Positions 8,991-17,784 of a stretch of 64,000 bases of DNA are shown here, one piece after another. A program made the position numbers and the translations under genes. Every line of letters starts with the position of its first letter. Positions within the stretch are counted from its first letter, which is position 1. Source of the DNA: Cyclobacterium salsum (GTDB lineage: Bacteria; Bacteroidota; Bacteroidia; Cytophagales; Cyclobacteriaceae). The notes under the pieces were generated by a model. The model searched no databases and was not told the DNA's origin. It saw only the letters and a program-made list of their open reading frames with translations. The stretch is taken from positions 434,001 through 498,000 of the forward strand of contig NZ_WNKG01000001.1 in NCBI RefSeq assembly GCF_010119245.1. The letters run 5' to 3'.

Positions 8991-9452
8991 TTACTTGGTT
9001 TTAGCTGATGCCAATTTTACTGCTTCCTTAATTCGATGGTAGGTACCACACCTACAGATGTTAGCGTTCATACCGTTAATGATTTCCTCATCACTCGGGT
9101 TGGGATTTTTCTTCAACAAAGCCGCTGCCGTCATAATCTGTCCTGCCTGACAATAGCCGCATTGAGCCACGTCCACCTCTTCCCAGGCTTGCTGTACGGG
9201 ATGGTCTCCATTTTCGGACAGGCCTTCTATGGTCGTTATTTTATCCTCTTTTACAGCCGAAATGGGTAAAACACAGGATCTTACTGCTTCGCCATTGACA
9301 TGCACCGTACAGGCACCACATTGAGCCACTCCACAGGAGTATTTCGTGCCTACCAGGCCCAGGTTGTCACGGAGTACCCACAATAAAGGAGTGTCATAAT
9401 CCACATCTACTTCGTAGTTCGTGCCGTTGATTTGAAGTTTGTAGTTAGCCAT
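8991..9452 (-). CDS. iorA: [2Fe-2S] subunit of a molybdenum hydroxylase (IorA-like)
   Basis: 153 residues, the usual length for the small iron-sulfur subunit. The N-terminal plant-type ferredoxin cluster is ligated by C40, C45, C48 and C60 (CGVAQCGAC and a later C). The helical C-terminal cluster is ligated by C98, C101, C133 and C135 (CGYC, CRC). It passes electrons from the Mo site of the downstream partner. It has no signal peptide and is presumably exported with the TAT-tagged partner. It is the first gene of the pair, transcribed away from the 9870 operon. Confidence 0.9.
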   Translation of the reverse strand: MANYKLQINGTNYEVDVDYDTPLLWVLRDNLGLVGTKYSCGVAQCGACTVHVNGEAVRSCVLPISAVKEDKITTIEGLSENGDHPVQQAWEEVDVAQCGYCQAGQIMTAAALLKKNPNPSDEEIINGMNANICRCGTYHRIKEAVKLASAKTK

Positions 9453-9869
9453 TTTGTTATTTGTATTGTTATTGTATGAATTTACTACATTTTGTTTGGT
9501 AATTCAAAGGGATCTACCCCTGATAAACAAAATAATGAAAAACGACAGTGATTTGTACTACCATTGAAATAATTCTAAGGGAAGCAAAGGTTACCACTAA
9601 AGCGTTGTAAATTAAAAATACAACTTGTCCTTGTTTTTTAACTGATTTTGAATCATTTATGATCTCCAAAGCTGTAATTCATATTTTTTCTAAATAAGCT
9701 GAAAGAGGATAAGCGTCCTTTTTCTAACATTTCAGAAGGCAGGGGCGTTTCATTTGAATTACAGCGTAATAAAGATAAAAATTCCTTTGATCTTCTTATT
9801 TTAATAATTAAATTTTGCTTGGAAATGAAAAAGCATTACGATCTGACTTATCTTATAATCTAAATCAGT
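9453..9869. other. Divergent intergenic region (417 bp)
   Basis: AT-rich spacer between the iorA-like gene and the envelope operon. It holds a good promoter candidate for the plus-strand operon and an 11-bp inverted repeat (GCTGTAATTCA at 9671-9681 and TGAATTACAGC at 9755-9765). No convincing ORF was seen. Confidence 0.6.
9786..9817 (+). promoter_or_regulatory. Candidate promoter of the envelope operon
   Basis: TTTG at 9786-9789 is followed after 19 bp by TAAATTTTG at 9809-9817. This is close to the Bacteroidota -33/-7 pattern but with one extra base in the -7 box. Transcription would start about 45 nt before the ATG at 9870. Confidence 0.45.
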
Positions 9870-10685
9870 ATGAACAGGATTTTTGGACTACTTTTGGTAG
9901 CTTTGGCCGTCCTGGTCATCATTGTATTTTTTGCTAATCCTGAACTGATCGAAACCGTTTGGTTTTGGCTGGTGGGCTTTATCGGGTATATTATTTATTT
10001 TTTTAGAAAAGGGCTGCAATCACTTAAAAACCTTTTTAAAAATGATCGGGCCACTCCCTCCGCTCTCACAACAGAAACAAGTCAATCCCCTTCAAATCAC
10101 TCTTCTGGAAAAAATAAGAAAAAAGAAAATCTGCTAAAAAATCTCCCCGAAACCCATCCGGAAAGCTGGGAATTTCTGGCCAGTACCGAACTAACGCTTT
10201 TAAGGTACCTGGATGACGGCAACACGAGCCTGGGCCTTTTATACCTGGGAAAGGAGTTTTTCTGTTATACCCTGGAAGACACCCACCGGGATGAGAAATT
10301 ACCCGGTGGTACGCGAATACCGGAAGGAAGGTATTCCTTAGCTTTCAACCCAAGCCTAACCGACCTAACCAAAAGGTACCGGAAGCGATTTCCCTGGTTT
10401 GAGTACCACATAGAAATCAAAAATATTCCCAATTACGAGCTGGTCTACATTCATATCGGAAACAGCCACCAGGATACCAGGGGATGCATACTCCTTGCCG
10501 ACGGAGTGAATACTGGTTCAAGGGAAAAAATGGTTACCCATTCCCAGCGAGCATTTGAACGCTTTTATAAGAAAATATATCCTAAAATAACCTCTCAGGA
10601 AGACCTTGAAATCAAAATCCTCAATGAAGATTGGATGGAAAGAGCAGGACTCAGGCAAAAAACCCTGGAGGCTGTCAACAACTAA
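9870..10685 (+). CDS. Membrane-anchored DUF5675 protein
   Basis: 271 residues. Two N-terminal TM helices (~4-22 and ~30-46) are followed by a Ser/Thr/Lys-rich linker (~60-95). The DUF5675 domain spans ~105-215 (LRYLDDGNTSLGLLYLG, FCYTLED, LPGGTRIPEGRYSLAF, YIHIGNSHQDTRGCILL). The invariant-looking H195 and C206 in an HIGN...TRGC arrangement resemble the His...(S/T)xGC active site of YkuD-type L,D-transpeptidases; that link is my inference. DUF5675 domains are also found in phage genomes, but no other phage gene is present. It is the first gene of a four-gene operon with a muramidase next, supporting a role at peptidoglycan. Confidence 0.8.
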   Translation: MNRIFGLLLVALAVLVIIVFFANPELIETVWFWLVGFIGYIIYFFRKGLQSLKNLFKNDRATPSALTTETSQSPSNHSSGKNKKKENLLKNLPETHPESWEFLASTELTLLRYLDDGNTSLGLLYLGKEFFCYTLEDTHRDEKLPGGTRIPEGRYSLAFNPSLTDLTKRYRKRFPWFEYHIEIKNIPNYELVYIHIGNSHQDTRGCILLADGVNTGSREKMVTHSQRAFERFYKKIYPKITSQEDLEIKILNEDWMERAGLRQKTLEAVNN

Positions 10686-10714
10686 AGAAAATACCACCTA
10701 TAGTCCCTTTACAC

Positions 10715-12445
10715 ATGGAAACTACTGATAACAAACCGGAAAAGACAGAAGAGAAGAAAAAGGACGCTTCTGAAAAAAAGTATGTACTTCTACATATTGG
10801 TTCCATTTTTTTAATAATGATTGCTGTATTACTATTTATCGTCCCGGGAATGGAATCCACTAATTACGGTATTGCATCGGGACTGGTAGTAGTCATTGCG
10901 CTCGTTTTTATGTATGCGCTATTGGCAAGGTATTTTAGTCCGAAAACCAAAGACCGTAATCCCAATTTCAACCCCTATCATACCTTTTTTTTCAAGGGTA
11001 CGGTTATTTTATCCACTCTTTTGGTAACCTTCGGAATCCTGGGAGCTTTTTTTGTATACATAGAATATAATAATCTGTTTCAAGCAGTGGGATTGGCAAC
11101 TTCCGTCATATGGATTGCTTTGTTTCTAATTTATTTCATGTGGTCGGTTTACCACTACAACATTAATTACGGGCTGACGGATCAAGATTGGCAACGGATC
11201 TACGATGCCAAGGACAGGCATAGTCAGGGCTTGCCGGTTAAAGCCTCTGAGATGAGTACTCCTGAATATAACCCCTACCGGAGCCAAACCTTTGGGCTTC
11301 CTCCTGGTACGGTCAGGGGAATGATTGCTTTTACCTTGCTGATGGGGGGCATGGCGTTGTTAATTGTTAGTTTCGGTACACAGTACTCCGGTGTCGATGC
11401 GGCCTTGCTAAGTCAGCAATTTGAGTTTTTTGAAACCGCATTTTTAATGATGATTGCTTTCTATTTTGGAGATAAATCGTTGAAATACCTTCAAAACCGC
11501 TGGAGCCAGAGGGGAGCGGGCGAAAATCAAAACCAAGCTAATTCTGAACAAGATGCAGCTCCCTCCCAGGCTGGAAAATGGCCCGTATTCCAACCCCAAA
11601 GCAACCTGGATATCGATGAAAATGCCTTTGCAATGGATGATTCGGATTTCGCAGCCAGAAATTCTGAATCCGAAAAGGCAAGCCAGCTAAAAGATCAGCG
11701 GGTTTCCCTGTCGACCGGTTTTGATGTGCCGCCGGAGGATTTTCAGTTTCCGGAAGAGTTTGTTCAAATAAAAGATAATACCAACAGCAAAGTCCTAAGC
11801 GATATGGACATTCGGATGGCATTGGATGAATTGGAACAGCGGGAGCAGGTAAAACTCAGCCTTCCAGTGATCAAAGCGGTCATTGCGGTAGAATCTGCCG
11901 GCAGAGGGCATTTAAACGATGGCCGTGCCAAAATCCTCTTCGAGGGACACAAATTCTGGCATTGGCTGGAAAAATCCGGAAAAGATCCAAAAGCACTAAA
12001 AGTTGGAAATGAACACCTGATTTATGAAAAGTGGACAAGAGAACATTATCAGGCAGGTGCCAAAGAATACGAGCGACTGGAACAGGCCAAAAGCATCGAT
12101 CTCAAAGCGGCCGTTTACGCCACTTCCTGGGGTCTTTTTCAGATTCTGGGTGAAAATATGGAGCACTTTATCAAGGGAAGGAAATACAAAAGCATTGAGG
12201 AATTTGAAGCACGTCAACACGAGTCAGAATATTTTCACTTCCTTGATTTTCTCGAATTTATCAAAACCAAAAAAGTTCGGGGCAAAACCTTGTTAACCTA
12301 TATCTCCGAAGAAAACCAGGGTAATTATGATTGGGAGTCATTTGCTTATGGATATAATGGCAGCGGGTATAAGGTCAATCAATACCATCTAAAAATGAAA
12401 AACCATTACGAAAAATTCAAAAAGGAACAGACATGGATGGCTTAA
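10715..12445 (+). CDS. Polytopic membrane protein with C-terminal N-acetylmuramidase domain
   Basis: 576 residues from the ATG at 10715, preferred because an upstream extension would overlap the previous gene out of frame. About six TM helices are seen: ~24-43, 51-72, 92-116, 126-147, 200-221 and 238-253. An acidic linker (~265-345) follows. The C-terminal domain (~370-575) matches the N-acetylmuramidase family (PF11860): AVIAVESAGRGH with candidate catalytic E393, FEGHKFWHWL, ATSWGLFQILG and YNGSGYKVNQYHLKM. Family members are usually soluble phage lysins or secreted enzymes, so fusion to a multi-TM domain is unusual. It should cut glycan strands near the inner membrane if the C-terminus faces the periplasm; topology is not proven. 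It overlaps the next gene by 13 nt. Confidence 0.85.
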   Translation: METTDNKPEKTEEKKKDASEKKYVLLHIGSIFLIMIAVLLFIVPGMESTNYGIASGLVVVIALVFMYALLARYFSPKTKDRNPNFNPYHTFFFKGTVILSTLLVTFGILGAFFVYIEYNNLFQAVGLATSVIWIALFLIYFMWSVYHYNINYGLTDQDWQRIYDAKDRHSQGLPVKASEMSTPEYNPYRSQTFGLPPGTVRGMIAFTLLMGGMALLIVSFGTQYSGVDAALLSQQFEFFETAFLMMIAFYFGDKSLKYLQNRWSQRGAGENQNQANSEQDAAPSQAGKWPVFQPQSNLDIDENAFAMDDSDFAARNSESEKASQLKDQRVSLSTGFDVPPEDFQFPEEFVQIKDNTNSKVLSDMDIRMALDELEQREQVKLSLPVIKAVIAVESAGRGHLNDGRAKILFEGHKFWHWLEKSGKDPKALKVGNEHLIYEKWTREHYQAGAKEYERLEQAKSIDLKAAVYATSWGLFQILGENMEHFIKGRKYKSIEEFEARQHESEYFHFLDFLEFIKTKKVRGKTLLTYISEENQGNYDWESFAYGYNGSGYKVNQYHLKMKNHYEKFKKEQTWMA

Positions 12446-13056
12446 AAAAAGTATTGCTCCATGGATGGACTGGGGTGATTTTCTGTTGGATTTTCTGCTC
12501 CTGCGAGCAAGATGAAAGAGGCCTGGTAATTGGCAAAATACAGCAAGCCAGCGACCTGGTGGTTTCGGAATTTGTCATCGATAAGGTAGTATTCGGAAAA
12601 AAAACCAAAAACATACTATTTATACCGGTGAATGAAGCCTCTTTCATGGCTTATTCCCGGGCAAGTATTAAAACTGGAATCGACTTAAACCGAATAAAGG
12701 AGGAAGACATCCGTATCGAGGGAAGTAAAATAAACGTAAACCTGCCTCCCATTGAAGTAATCAACTTTTCTTATCCTCCGGATAGTTTTATTGCCGACAC
12801 GCTGATTTCAAACCCCGATCGCTTTTTAAATAGCATAAATTTAGAGGATCAGGAAACATTTTTCAGAATGGCAGAAATGGATATTCGGGATCACCTGCCC
12901 TATATGGGATTGGTGGAATCCAGTCAAAATCATGCCCGAAAACTCATGCATACGGTTTTAAAAAGCTTTGACTTTGAGGAGATTTACATTCAATTTGAAA
13001 ATGATTCGTTGGTGATTCGTCAGGTAAACAGTCCTGATAATTTATTAGAGCCATGA
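12433..13056 (+). CDS. DUF4230 lipoprotein
   Basis: 207 residues with a signal peptide ending in FCSC, a lipobox-like cysteine at ~24. The mature part matches DUF4230: VIGKIQQASDLVVSEFVIDKVV, a middle IRIEGSKINVNLPPIEVI with SYPPDS after it, and a C-terminal helix-strand unit (ARKLMHTVLKSFDFEEIYIQF). The function of DUF4230 is unknown. The start overlaps the muramidase end by 13 nt and its TGA overlaps the next ATG by 4 nt, so the three genes are translationally coupled. Confidence 0.8.
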   Translation: MDGLKKVLLHGWTGVIFCWIFCSCEQDERGLVIGKIQQASDLVVSEFVIDKVVFGKKTKNILFIPVNEASFMAYSRASIKTGIDLNRIKEEDIRIEGSKINVNLPPIEVINFSYPPDSFIADTLISNPDRFLNSINLEDQETFFRMAEMDIRDHLPYMGLVESSQNHARKLMHTVLKSFDFEEIYIQFENDSLVIRQVNSPDNLLEP

Positions 13057-15167
13057 TACGTCAGCTATTGCATAGCGCCCGTTTTGTTGTGGAGATTCTA
13101 CTGGTAATTCTCGTAGTTGGATTGGTCTACTGGTGGAATCCGATGAATATCTTTGGAGGAAAACCAGGGATCGAATCGACCGCAAACATCATATCGGATG
13201 TACGGGAAATGGGGGAATTGATTACTGCCGAATATTATGGGGAAGTGGTGGCTTCCATTGATGAAGCCCAAATGGATTTGCTTCAAGAGCCGGAAATCCG
13301 GGCGCAGGCGGAGCTTACCTTTGATGAACTACGGCTTGAACTAGAAAATCTTCGAAATTTTCATACCCTTTCAGCGGATAACCGGATCGAATTAGGAGGT
13401 GAATCCGGCGACCTGAAACGTCGAGAGCGTAAAAGAATCTTTGTTGATCAGGTTGGCCGGAAGAACATTCTAGAAAAGCTGTATTTTCTGGGAGAATGGG
13501 ATCAAACCAGTCAATTGCTACTCTACGAGGAAGTGCTGGCCTTCCTTTTTCTGCAATCCCAAGGCGAAACAAATGCCTCGGTAGAACAATTAAATGATCG
13601 GGAAACCCGGCAAATCCTATTGGCCCTGTATGAAAATCCCGGAAATAGCTGGTGGAATACAGATGCGTTTCTGACAGCCTATTTTGGAAACAAACTGGCC
13701 GCTCTTTCTCGCAGGGAGGCCAGAAAAAAATTAGCCATGATTGGGCGGGGAACGGTAAAGGCCGGTTTTGATTTTAAAGGAATGAGTGAAAGCATGTACC
13801 ATTACGATGAGGAACTGAGTGAACTCCATTTCTTCGGGTTTGCCCCGAAAATACTCAATGCGGACATCAACCCCTGGTTCATTCCTGAAAAAGGCATTCC
13901 TGGTTTTGATATTTTGACCTACAATGGAAAGGTGGATTTCAACGATAGTAAAAAGGTAAAAAGCTATGCGGTCCAAAAGCTGACCATCAATGCCCGGAAT
14001 GCTGGAATCATAAAACAGGCGGAAATCCATGGAGGAGAAACGCTGAGCAGGCTGTTTACCTTACTTACCGGAAAAGAAATCAAACGAGTGGTCTTCCACC
14101 ATGACGAGATCATTCAGTTGACCGAAGATATTACCAGCGATTACTACATCAGTTTTGAGGAAGCTTCTCATTTCGAAAATACCATTGAAAAGGAGCTAGT
14201 TGTCATAGATTCACTTAGAAATGCGAGTGAAGACCGGTATAATAACCGGAATCTGGCAACCAACAAATGGAACACCTTGCTGCTGATGGTTCGCAACATG
14301 CAGGAATTCGAATTTGAATCCGAGGAATTACCTTACCACTATTACTCCACTTTCTGGTATCGGATCAGCAGGGATTCCATCATTGATCAGTCAGAGTGGA
14401 GGGCATTGAAAAAACAGGCACTGAATTCCTTTCAAAATGATTCGGAAACTTCCTCCATCTGGGCCCTTCAGGACTCCTTACTACTCCCCTCCCAATTCAG
14501 TGCCGGGGCCTTGTCCCTTTATCAAACGGGTTTACCCATCGGAGAATTTCGTCCGGATACGCTTTCTGTCGATGCCTGGAAAAACAAGGAAAAAGAAAGC
14601 GCCAAAATCAGAAATATTTCCTACCAGGAAGACGAGGTCATTTATGAGGAATTTTGGCCTCAAACCGGTCAGCGGGATAGTTTACTACAACTGATTTTCC
14701 CCATTAAGTACATGCCTGAAACCTGGGAATCCTGGATTACCACTAAATCCAGTATTACTACGCTAACAGATAAGGATACCGTCAGTGCCTTACCATCAAA
14801 TAGGAATTCTTTTTGGGTCGTGGATCAAAGTCAACCCGACACCTTGTTTCAATTTAATATGTCGTTTGATAAAATAAGCTATCCGGAAATCGTACTACCT
14901 GATTCACTAAATTCCTTGCAAAATGTAGTTATTGATGATTGGATCATCTTCAGGAGTTCGCAGGATTTTCAGGGTGACCTGGAAAGCCCCAATCCGAAAC
15001 ACCGGCTTTCTGAGGAGCAGGTTGATCTTTTAAAAACCTTTCTCAAACAACTCTACACACAGCACCACTCCTATCACAATCGTGATTTCCTGACGCGAAC
15101 CAAAAGCTGGTTTGCTGAAAAATGGGAACGTAAATCCGGCATTACGGATGAAATCCCATCGCCATGA
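13053..15167 (+). CDS. 704-residue membrane-anchored protein with an interrupted DUF4230-like domain
   Basis: 704 residues with one N-terminal TM helix (~12-29). Residues ~40-72 repeat the start of DUF4230 (ISDVREMGELITAEYYGEV). After an inserted helical segment (~75-190), the rest of the fold appears to resume at ~193-345 (RGTVKAGFDFKGMSE, LHFFGFAPKILNADINPWFIPE, NARNAGIIKQAEIHGGETL). About 350 further residues have no family I recognise. It looks like a large divergent paralogue of the preceding DUF4230 lipoprotein. The ATG overlaps the previous stop (ATGA). It probably sits in the periplasm anchored to the inner membrane. Function unknown. Confidence 0.75.
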   Translation: MIRQLLHSARFVVEILLVILVVGLVYWWNPMNIFGGKPGIESTANIISDVREMGELITAEYYGEVVASIDEAQMDLLQEPEIRAQAELTFDELRLELENLRNFHTLSADNRIELGGESGDLKRRERKRIFVDQVGRKNILEKLYFLGEWDQTSQLLLYEEVLAFLFLQSQGETNASVEQLNDRETRQILLALYENPGNSWWNTDAFLTAYFGNKLAALSRREARKKLAMIGRGTVKAGFDFKGMSESMYHYDEELSELHFFGFAPKILNADINPWFIPEKGIPGFDILTYNGKVDFNDSKKVKSYAVQKLTINARNAGIIKQAEIHGGETLSRLFTLLTGKEIKRVVFHHDEIIQLTEDITSDYYISFEEASHFENTIEKELVVIDSLRNASEDRYNNRNLATNKWNTLLLMVRNMQEFEFESEELPYHYYSTFWYRISRDSIIDQSEWRALKKQALNSFQNDSETSSIWALQDSLLLPSQFSAGALSLYQTGLPIGEFRPDTLSVDAWKNKEKESAKIRNISYQEDEVIYEEFWPQTGQRDSLLQLIFPIKYMPETWESWITTKSSITTLTDKDTVSALPSNRNSFWVVDQSQPDTLFQFNMSFDKISYPEIVLPDSLNSLQNVVIDDWIIFRSSQDFQGDLESPNPKHRLSEEQVDLLKTFLKQLYTQHHSYHNRDFLTRTKSWFAEKWERKSGITDEIPSP

Positions 15168-15232
15168 ATTGGAGGAAACGTTCGAGTTAAGAACGTACTT
15201 AAAACCCGGCTGTATCGTAAGTATTTTTACCA

Positions 15233-15276
15233 CCCCCTGTCTCCCCCTCCTGAAAACAGGAGGGGGAGACAGGGGG
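15233..15276. repeat. Perfect 20-bp-arm hairpin, GC-rich
   Basis: Arms at 15233-15252 (CCCCCTGTCTCCCCCTCCTG) and 15257-15276 (its exact reverse complement) flank an AAAA loop. There is no immediate T tract. This resembles a REP-like dispersed palindrome more than a simple terminator, although it can still stop the envelope operon. Confidence 0.75.
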
Positions 15277-15340
15277 GAGGTGATTTGATGTCGCTCTATA
15301 TTTTTTTTACATATTGATTATTAAATAGTAAAAAATAAAT

Positions 15341-15392
15341 ACCGTCATCCCGATTTTTGCGTTTAAAAAAAGTTAATTCTCGGAATGACGGT
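15341..15392. repeat. Imperfect palindrome ACCGTCATCCCGA / TCGGAATGACGGT
   Basis: Arms at 15341-15353 and 15380-15392 pair except for one position, around a 26-nt AT-rich centre. CGTCAT(T/C)CCGA termini are typical of dispersed palindromic elements in many bacteria. It lies between the convergent envelope and lipid operons and may serve as a terminator for both. Confidence 0.6.
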
Positions 15393-15438
15393 TTGATAAT
15401 GAAAATAGGTCAAACTCACGTTGAAGGAAGGAGCTTGC

Positions 15439-17784
15439 TTATATTATCTTCGAATACGTTTCGAAGACATTTCCTGCGAAGAATTTCCCAAAACTGGCAA
15501 TGGCCTTGATTCCTTCCTCCTTTGATCTGGGATGAATGGCCTTAACGGTTCTTAATTGGCGTAACAAGTCAGCCACCTTAATTACCAGCTTGCCTTTGCC
15601 CAGCATTTTACCATGAGGACCGGTGCCCTCGTAGAGTGCTATGAAAAGCGTGGTGGTGTCTTTCCAGGCATCCACTACGTAGTCATTTTCAATGTCTTTA
15701 AACCCTTCAAAATAATAGTCGCCGCCATCTGGACTTAACAAGTTTGCCATGTAGCGCATCTTTTTTTGCCTGCTTTCTGCTTTTTCCTGAACAAAGAGGT
15801 TAAACTCCCCTTGATAGGCAGTCAGTGCTTCCTCAATCAGTGATGGAACGCTCATAGATCCCAACATGGCGCCGGGATGGTCCTCCCTGGCCACAAAATC
15901 ATCTATATCCTCCGTTTGAATCGTAAGTGTAAATTCAAAAGGGGTATTTTCGGCTTTTCCTTTTTCATAGCCTGCGTCAAAATCTGCAGTTTCACCCCAA
16001 CCGATGAAGCCCTTCATGGTTTCCGTAAACTGAACCCCCGTACCCGGTGGCTGTTCACCGGGAGATGCGCTATGGTTTTCCTCAAATTCATCTGATAGCT
16101 CATATCCTTTTTCCTGAGCGATGAGCTCACAGGCCCGTTCCGCCAGCGCACTGATGGTCAACAAAGGATTCGTACCTACCGGTCTGGGTATGATCGCGCC
16201 ATCCATGACGTACAATCCTTCATGCAGCGCATTTCCCATTTCTCCTTCAAACACCTGCCCCTTATGATTCACGACTCCAAGATCCGCAGTATCTGCCATG
16301 CCACAACCACCCAGGGGATGTACGGTTACCAGATCATAGTTCATTAATCGGTTCCAGGTAGGGTTGGGTATCTTGGTCCCTCCAAGTGCCTCGGTGGCTT
16401 GATACATTTCACTGTTTACCTTCTTGAAAATCTCCTGCTTTCCTACTCCCTCCCAATTGATGGTCAGTTTGCCCTCGGCATTCATTTTTAGGGTACCATT
16501 GCCATCGTCATGTGTCATTACCAGATACACCTGACTTCGCGCCAGCGCTCCATGAAAGGGACCCAAAAACAGGCTTCGGATTTCACGCCATTTCTCTTTA
16601 AAATAATCGATAAAGCCCCTATCCGAATCCTTTCCCACCAGACGTGAAAAAGTAAAGAGAGCTTTTGGCATGAGGCCACGGATAGGGCCCGGAATGGTTC
16701 CTTCTTCGAGGGTCATCCCGTCTTCCAGCTTCTCACGCTCCCGCAGGTCAATGACACTGGTAATACAGGGACCCACGTTGGCGATCTGCTCCGTTCCTTT
16801 TTTCCCGAGCCCGATACCATTGATCCGCACATCGTTATTATAACCAAAACCCAAAACATCTCCATTTCCTGTAAACCGATGCCCCAATTTTTTAGACACC
16901 TTCAACCCTATTTTTGCGGACCTAAGCAGAATTTCGGTAGAGCCCAGGGAACCGGCACCAAGGATTACATTTTTTGCCTTAACAAATAACAAAGGTGCAT
17001 CAAACAAGTCCCGGCCTATACCGATCGGATGGAAATATACCTGCCAGTGATCCTTACCTTTTTTAATATACCTCACATTTATTTCCGTAAAAATTTCTGC
17101 CCCGTGGGAGCAGGCATCGGGGAGGTAATTCATCGCAGTGGTATTCTTTGCTCCGATATTACAACCTGTTACACAATCCCCGCAATTCGTACACTTGGGT
17201 TGATATACACCCACATGATTGGTCTGATCTTCGAAATTTACATTGATATCGAGCAGCCGAAACGGAGCCGACATGTGGGCCGCAGATTTTCTCATCGCCT
17301 CCGTCTTTTTCAGCAGTGGATATCCGTTTTTCTTTTCCGGGTAGGGATTTGGCCTCAACATTTTCCGGGCTCGGGAAACTCCGCGCTTGAATGAATCCAA
17401 GTCCTCCCGAATGGCTTGGGGCCAGGCATTATCATCCATTACTCTTGATTCAGGTTCAATGGATACATTGGCATTTACCAGGGAAGTACCGCCGAGGCCA
17501 CAGCCTTTAAAGACATTGATACCACTGCCCATGGTAAATTCGTACAAGCCGTTTTTTTCAAGGTTGCCCGATTTTCCACCGATAAAATTCATTTCTCCGG
17601 ACGCCTTTATCAGCGTATCGGGAAATTCTCCCGGCAAAAATTCCTTACCTTTCTCAAAGAGGCAGACCGACTGACCACACCTTGCCATTCGGGATGCGGC
17701 GATACTTCCACCATATCCCGAACCAATGACCAGGTAGTCATAAGAGGATTTCAGGGCGGTTAATGGTTTAGCTAATCTTTTCAT
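15439..17784 (-). CDS. GMC-family FAD oxidoreductase, cholesterol-oxidase type
   Basis: 781 residues. The N-terminal FAD motif GSGYGGSIAA is at ~22. A ferredoxin-like Cys cluster (CTNCGDCVTGC, ~198) may bind an Fe-S centre. The C-terminal GMC signature HPLGGCGMAD ... VMDGAIIPRPVGTNPLLTISALAE is at ~500-560. The final ~200 residues (from ~590) form an extra domain seen on cholesterol-oxidase-like GMC proteins. No signal peptide was found. It likely oxidises a hydroxylated lipid or sterol-like alcohol. It overlaps the metallophosphoesterase gene by 17 nt and is the last gene of a seven-gene operon. The exact substrate cannot be read from the sequence. Confidence 0.85.
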   Translation of the reverse strand: MKRLAKPLTALKSSYDYLVIGSGYGGSIAASRMARCGQSVCLFEKGKEFLPGEFPDTLIKASGEMNFIGGKSGNLEKNGLYEFTMGSGINVFKGCGLGGTSLVNANVSIEPESRVMDDNAWPQAIREDLDSFKRGVSRARKMLRPNPYPEKKNGYPLLKKTEAMRKSAAHMSAPFRLLDINVNFEDQTNHVGVYQPKCTNCGDCVTGCNIGAKNTTAMNYLPDACSHGAEIFTEINVRYIKKGKDHWQVYFHPIGIGRDLFDAPLLFVKAKNVILGAGSLGSTEILLRSAKIGLKVSKKLGHRFTGNGDVLGFGYNNDVRINGIGLGKKGTEQIANVGPCITSVIDLREREKLEDGMTLEEGTIPGPIRGLMPKALFTFSRLVGKDSDRGFIDYFKEKWREIRSLFLGPFHGALARSQVYLVMTHDDGNGTLKMNAEGKLTINWEGVGKQEIFKKVNSEMYQATEALGGTKIPNPTWNRLMNYDLVTVHPLGGCGMADTADLGVVNHKGQVFEGEMGNALHEGLYVMDGAIIPRPVGTNPLLTISALAERACELIAQEKGYELSDEFEENHSASPGEQPPGTGVQFTETMKGFIGWGETADFDAGYEKGKAENTPFEFTLTIQTEDIDDFVAREDHPGAMLGSMSVPSLIEEALTAYQGEFNLFVQEKAESRQKKMRYMANLLSPDGGDYYFEGFKDIENDYVVDAWKDTTTLFIALYEGTGPHGKMLGKGKLVIKVADLLRQLRTVKAIHPRSKEEGIKAIASFGKFFAGNVFETYSKII

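Noticed and set aside
9870-12445. Prophage lysis cassette
   Set aside because: DUF5675 and PF11860 occur in phages, but no phage structural, integrase or holin gene is present and the linked genes are typical Bacteroidota envelope genes.
15439-17784. Naming the GMC enzyme a true cholesterol oxidase
   Set aside because: Motifs place it in the family, but substrate-determining residues cannot be read, and the strain's sterol use is unknown.
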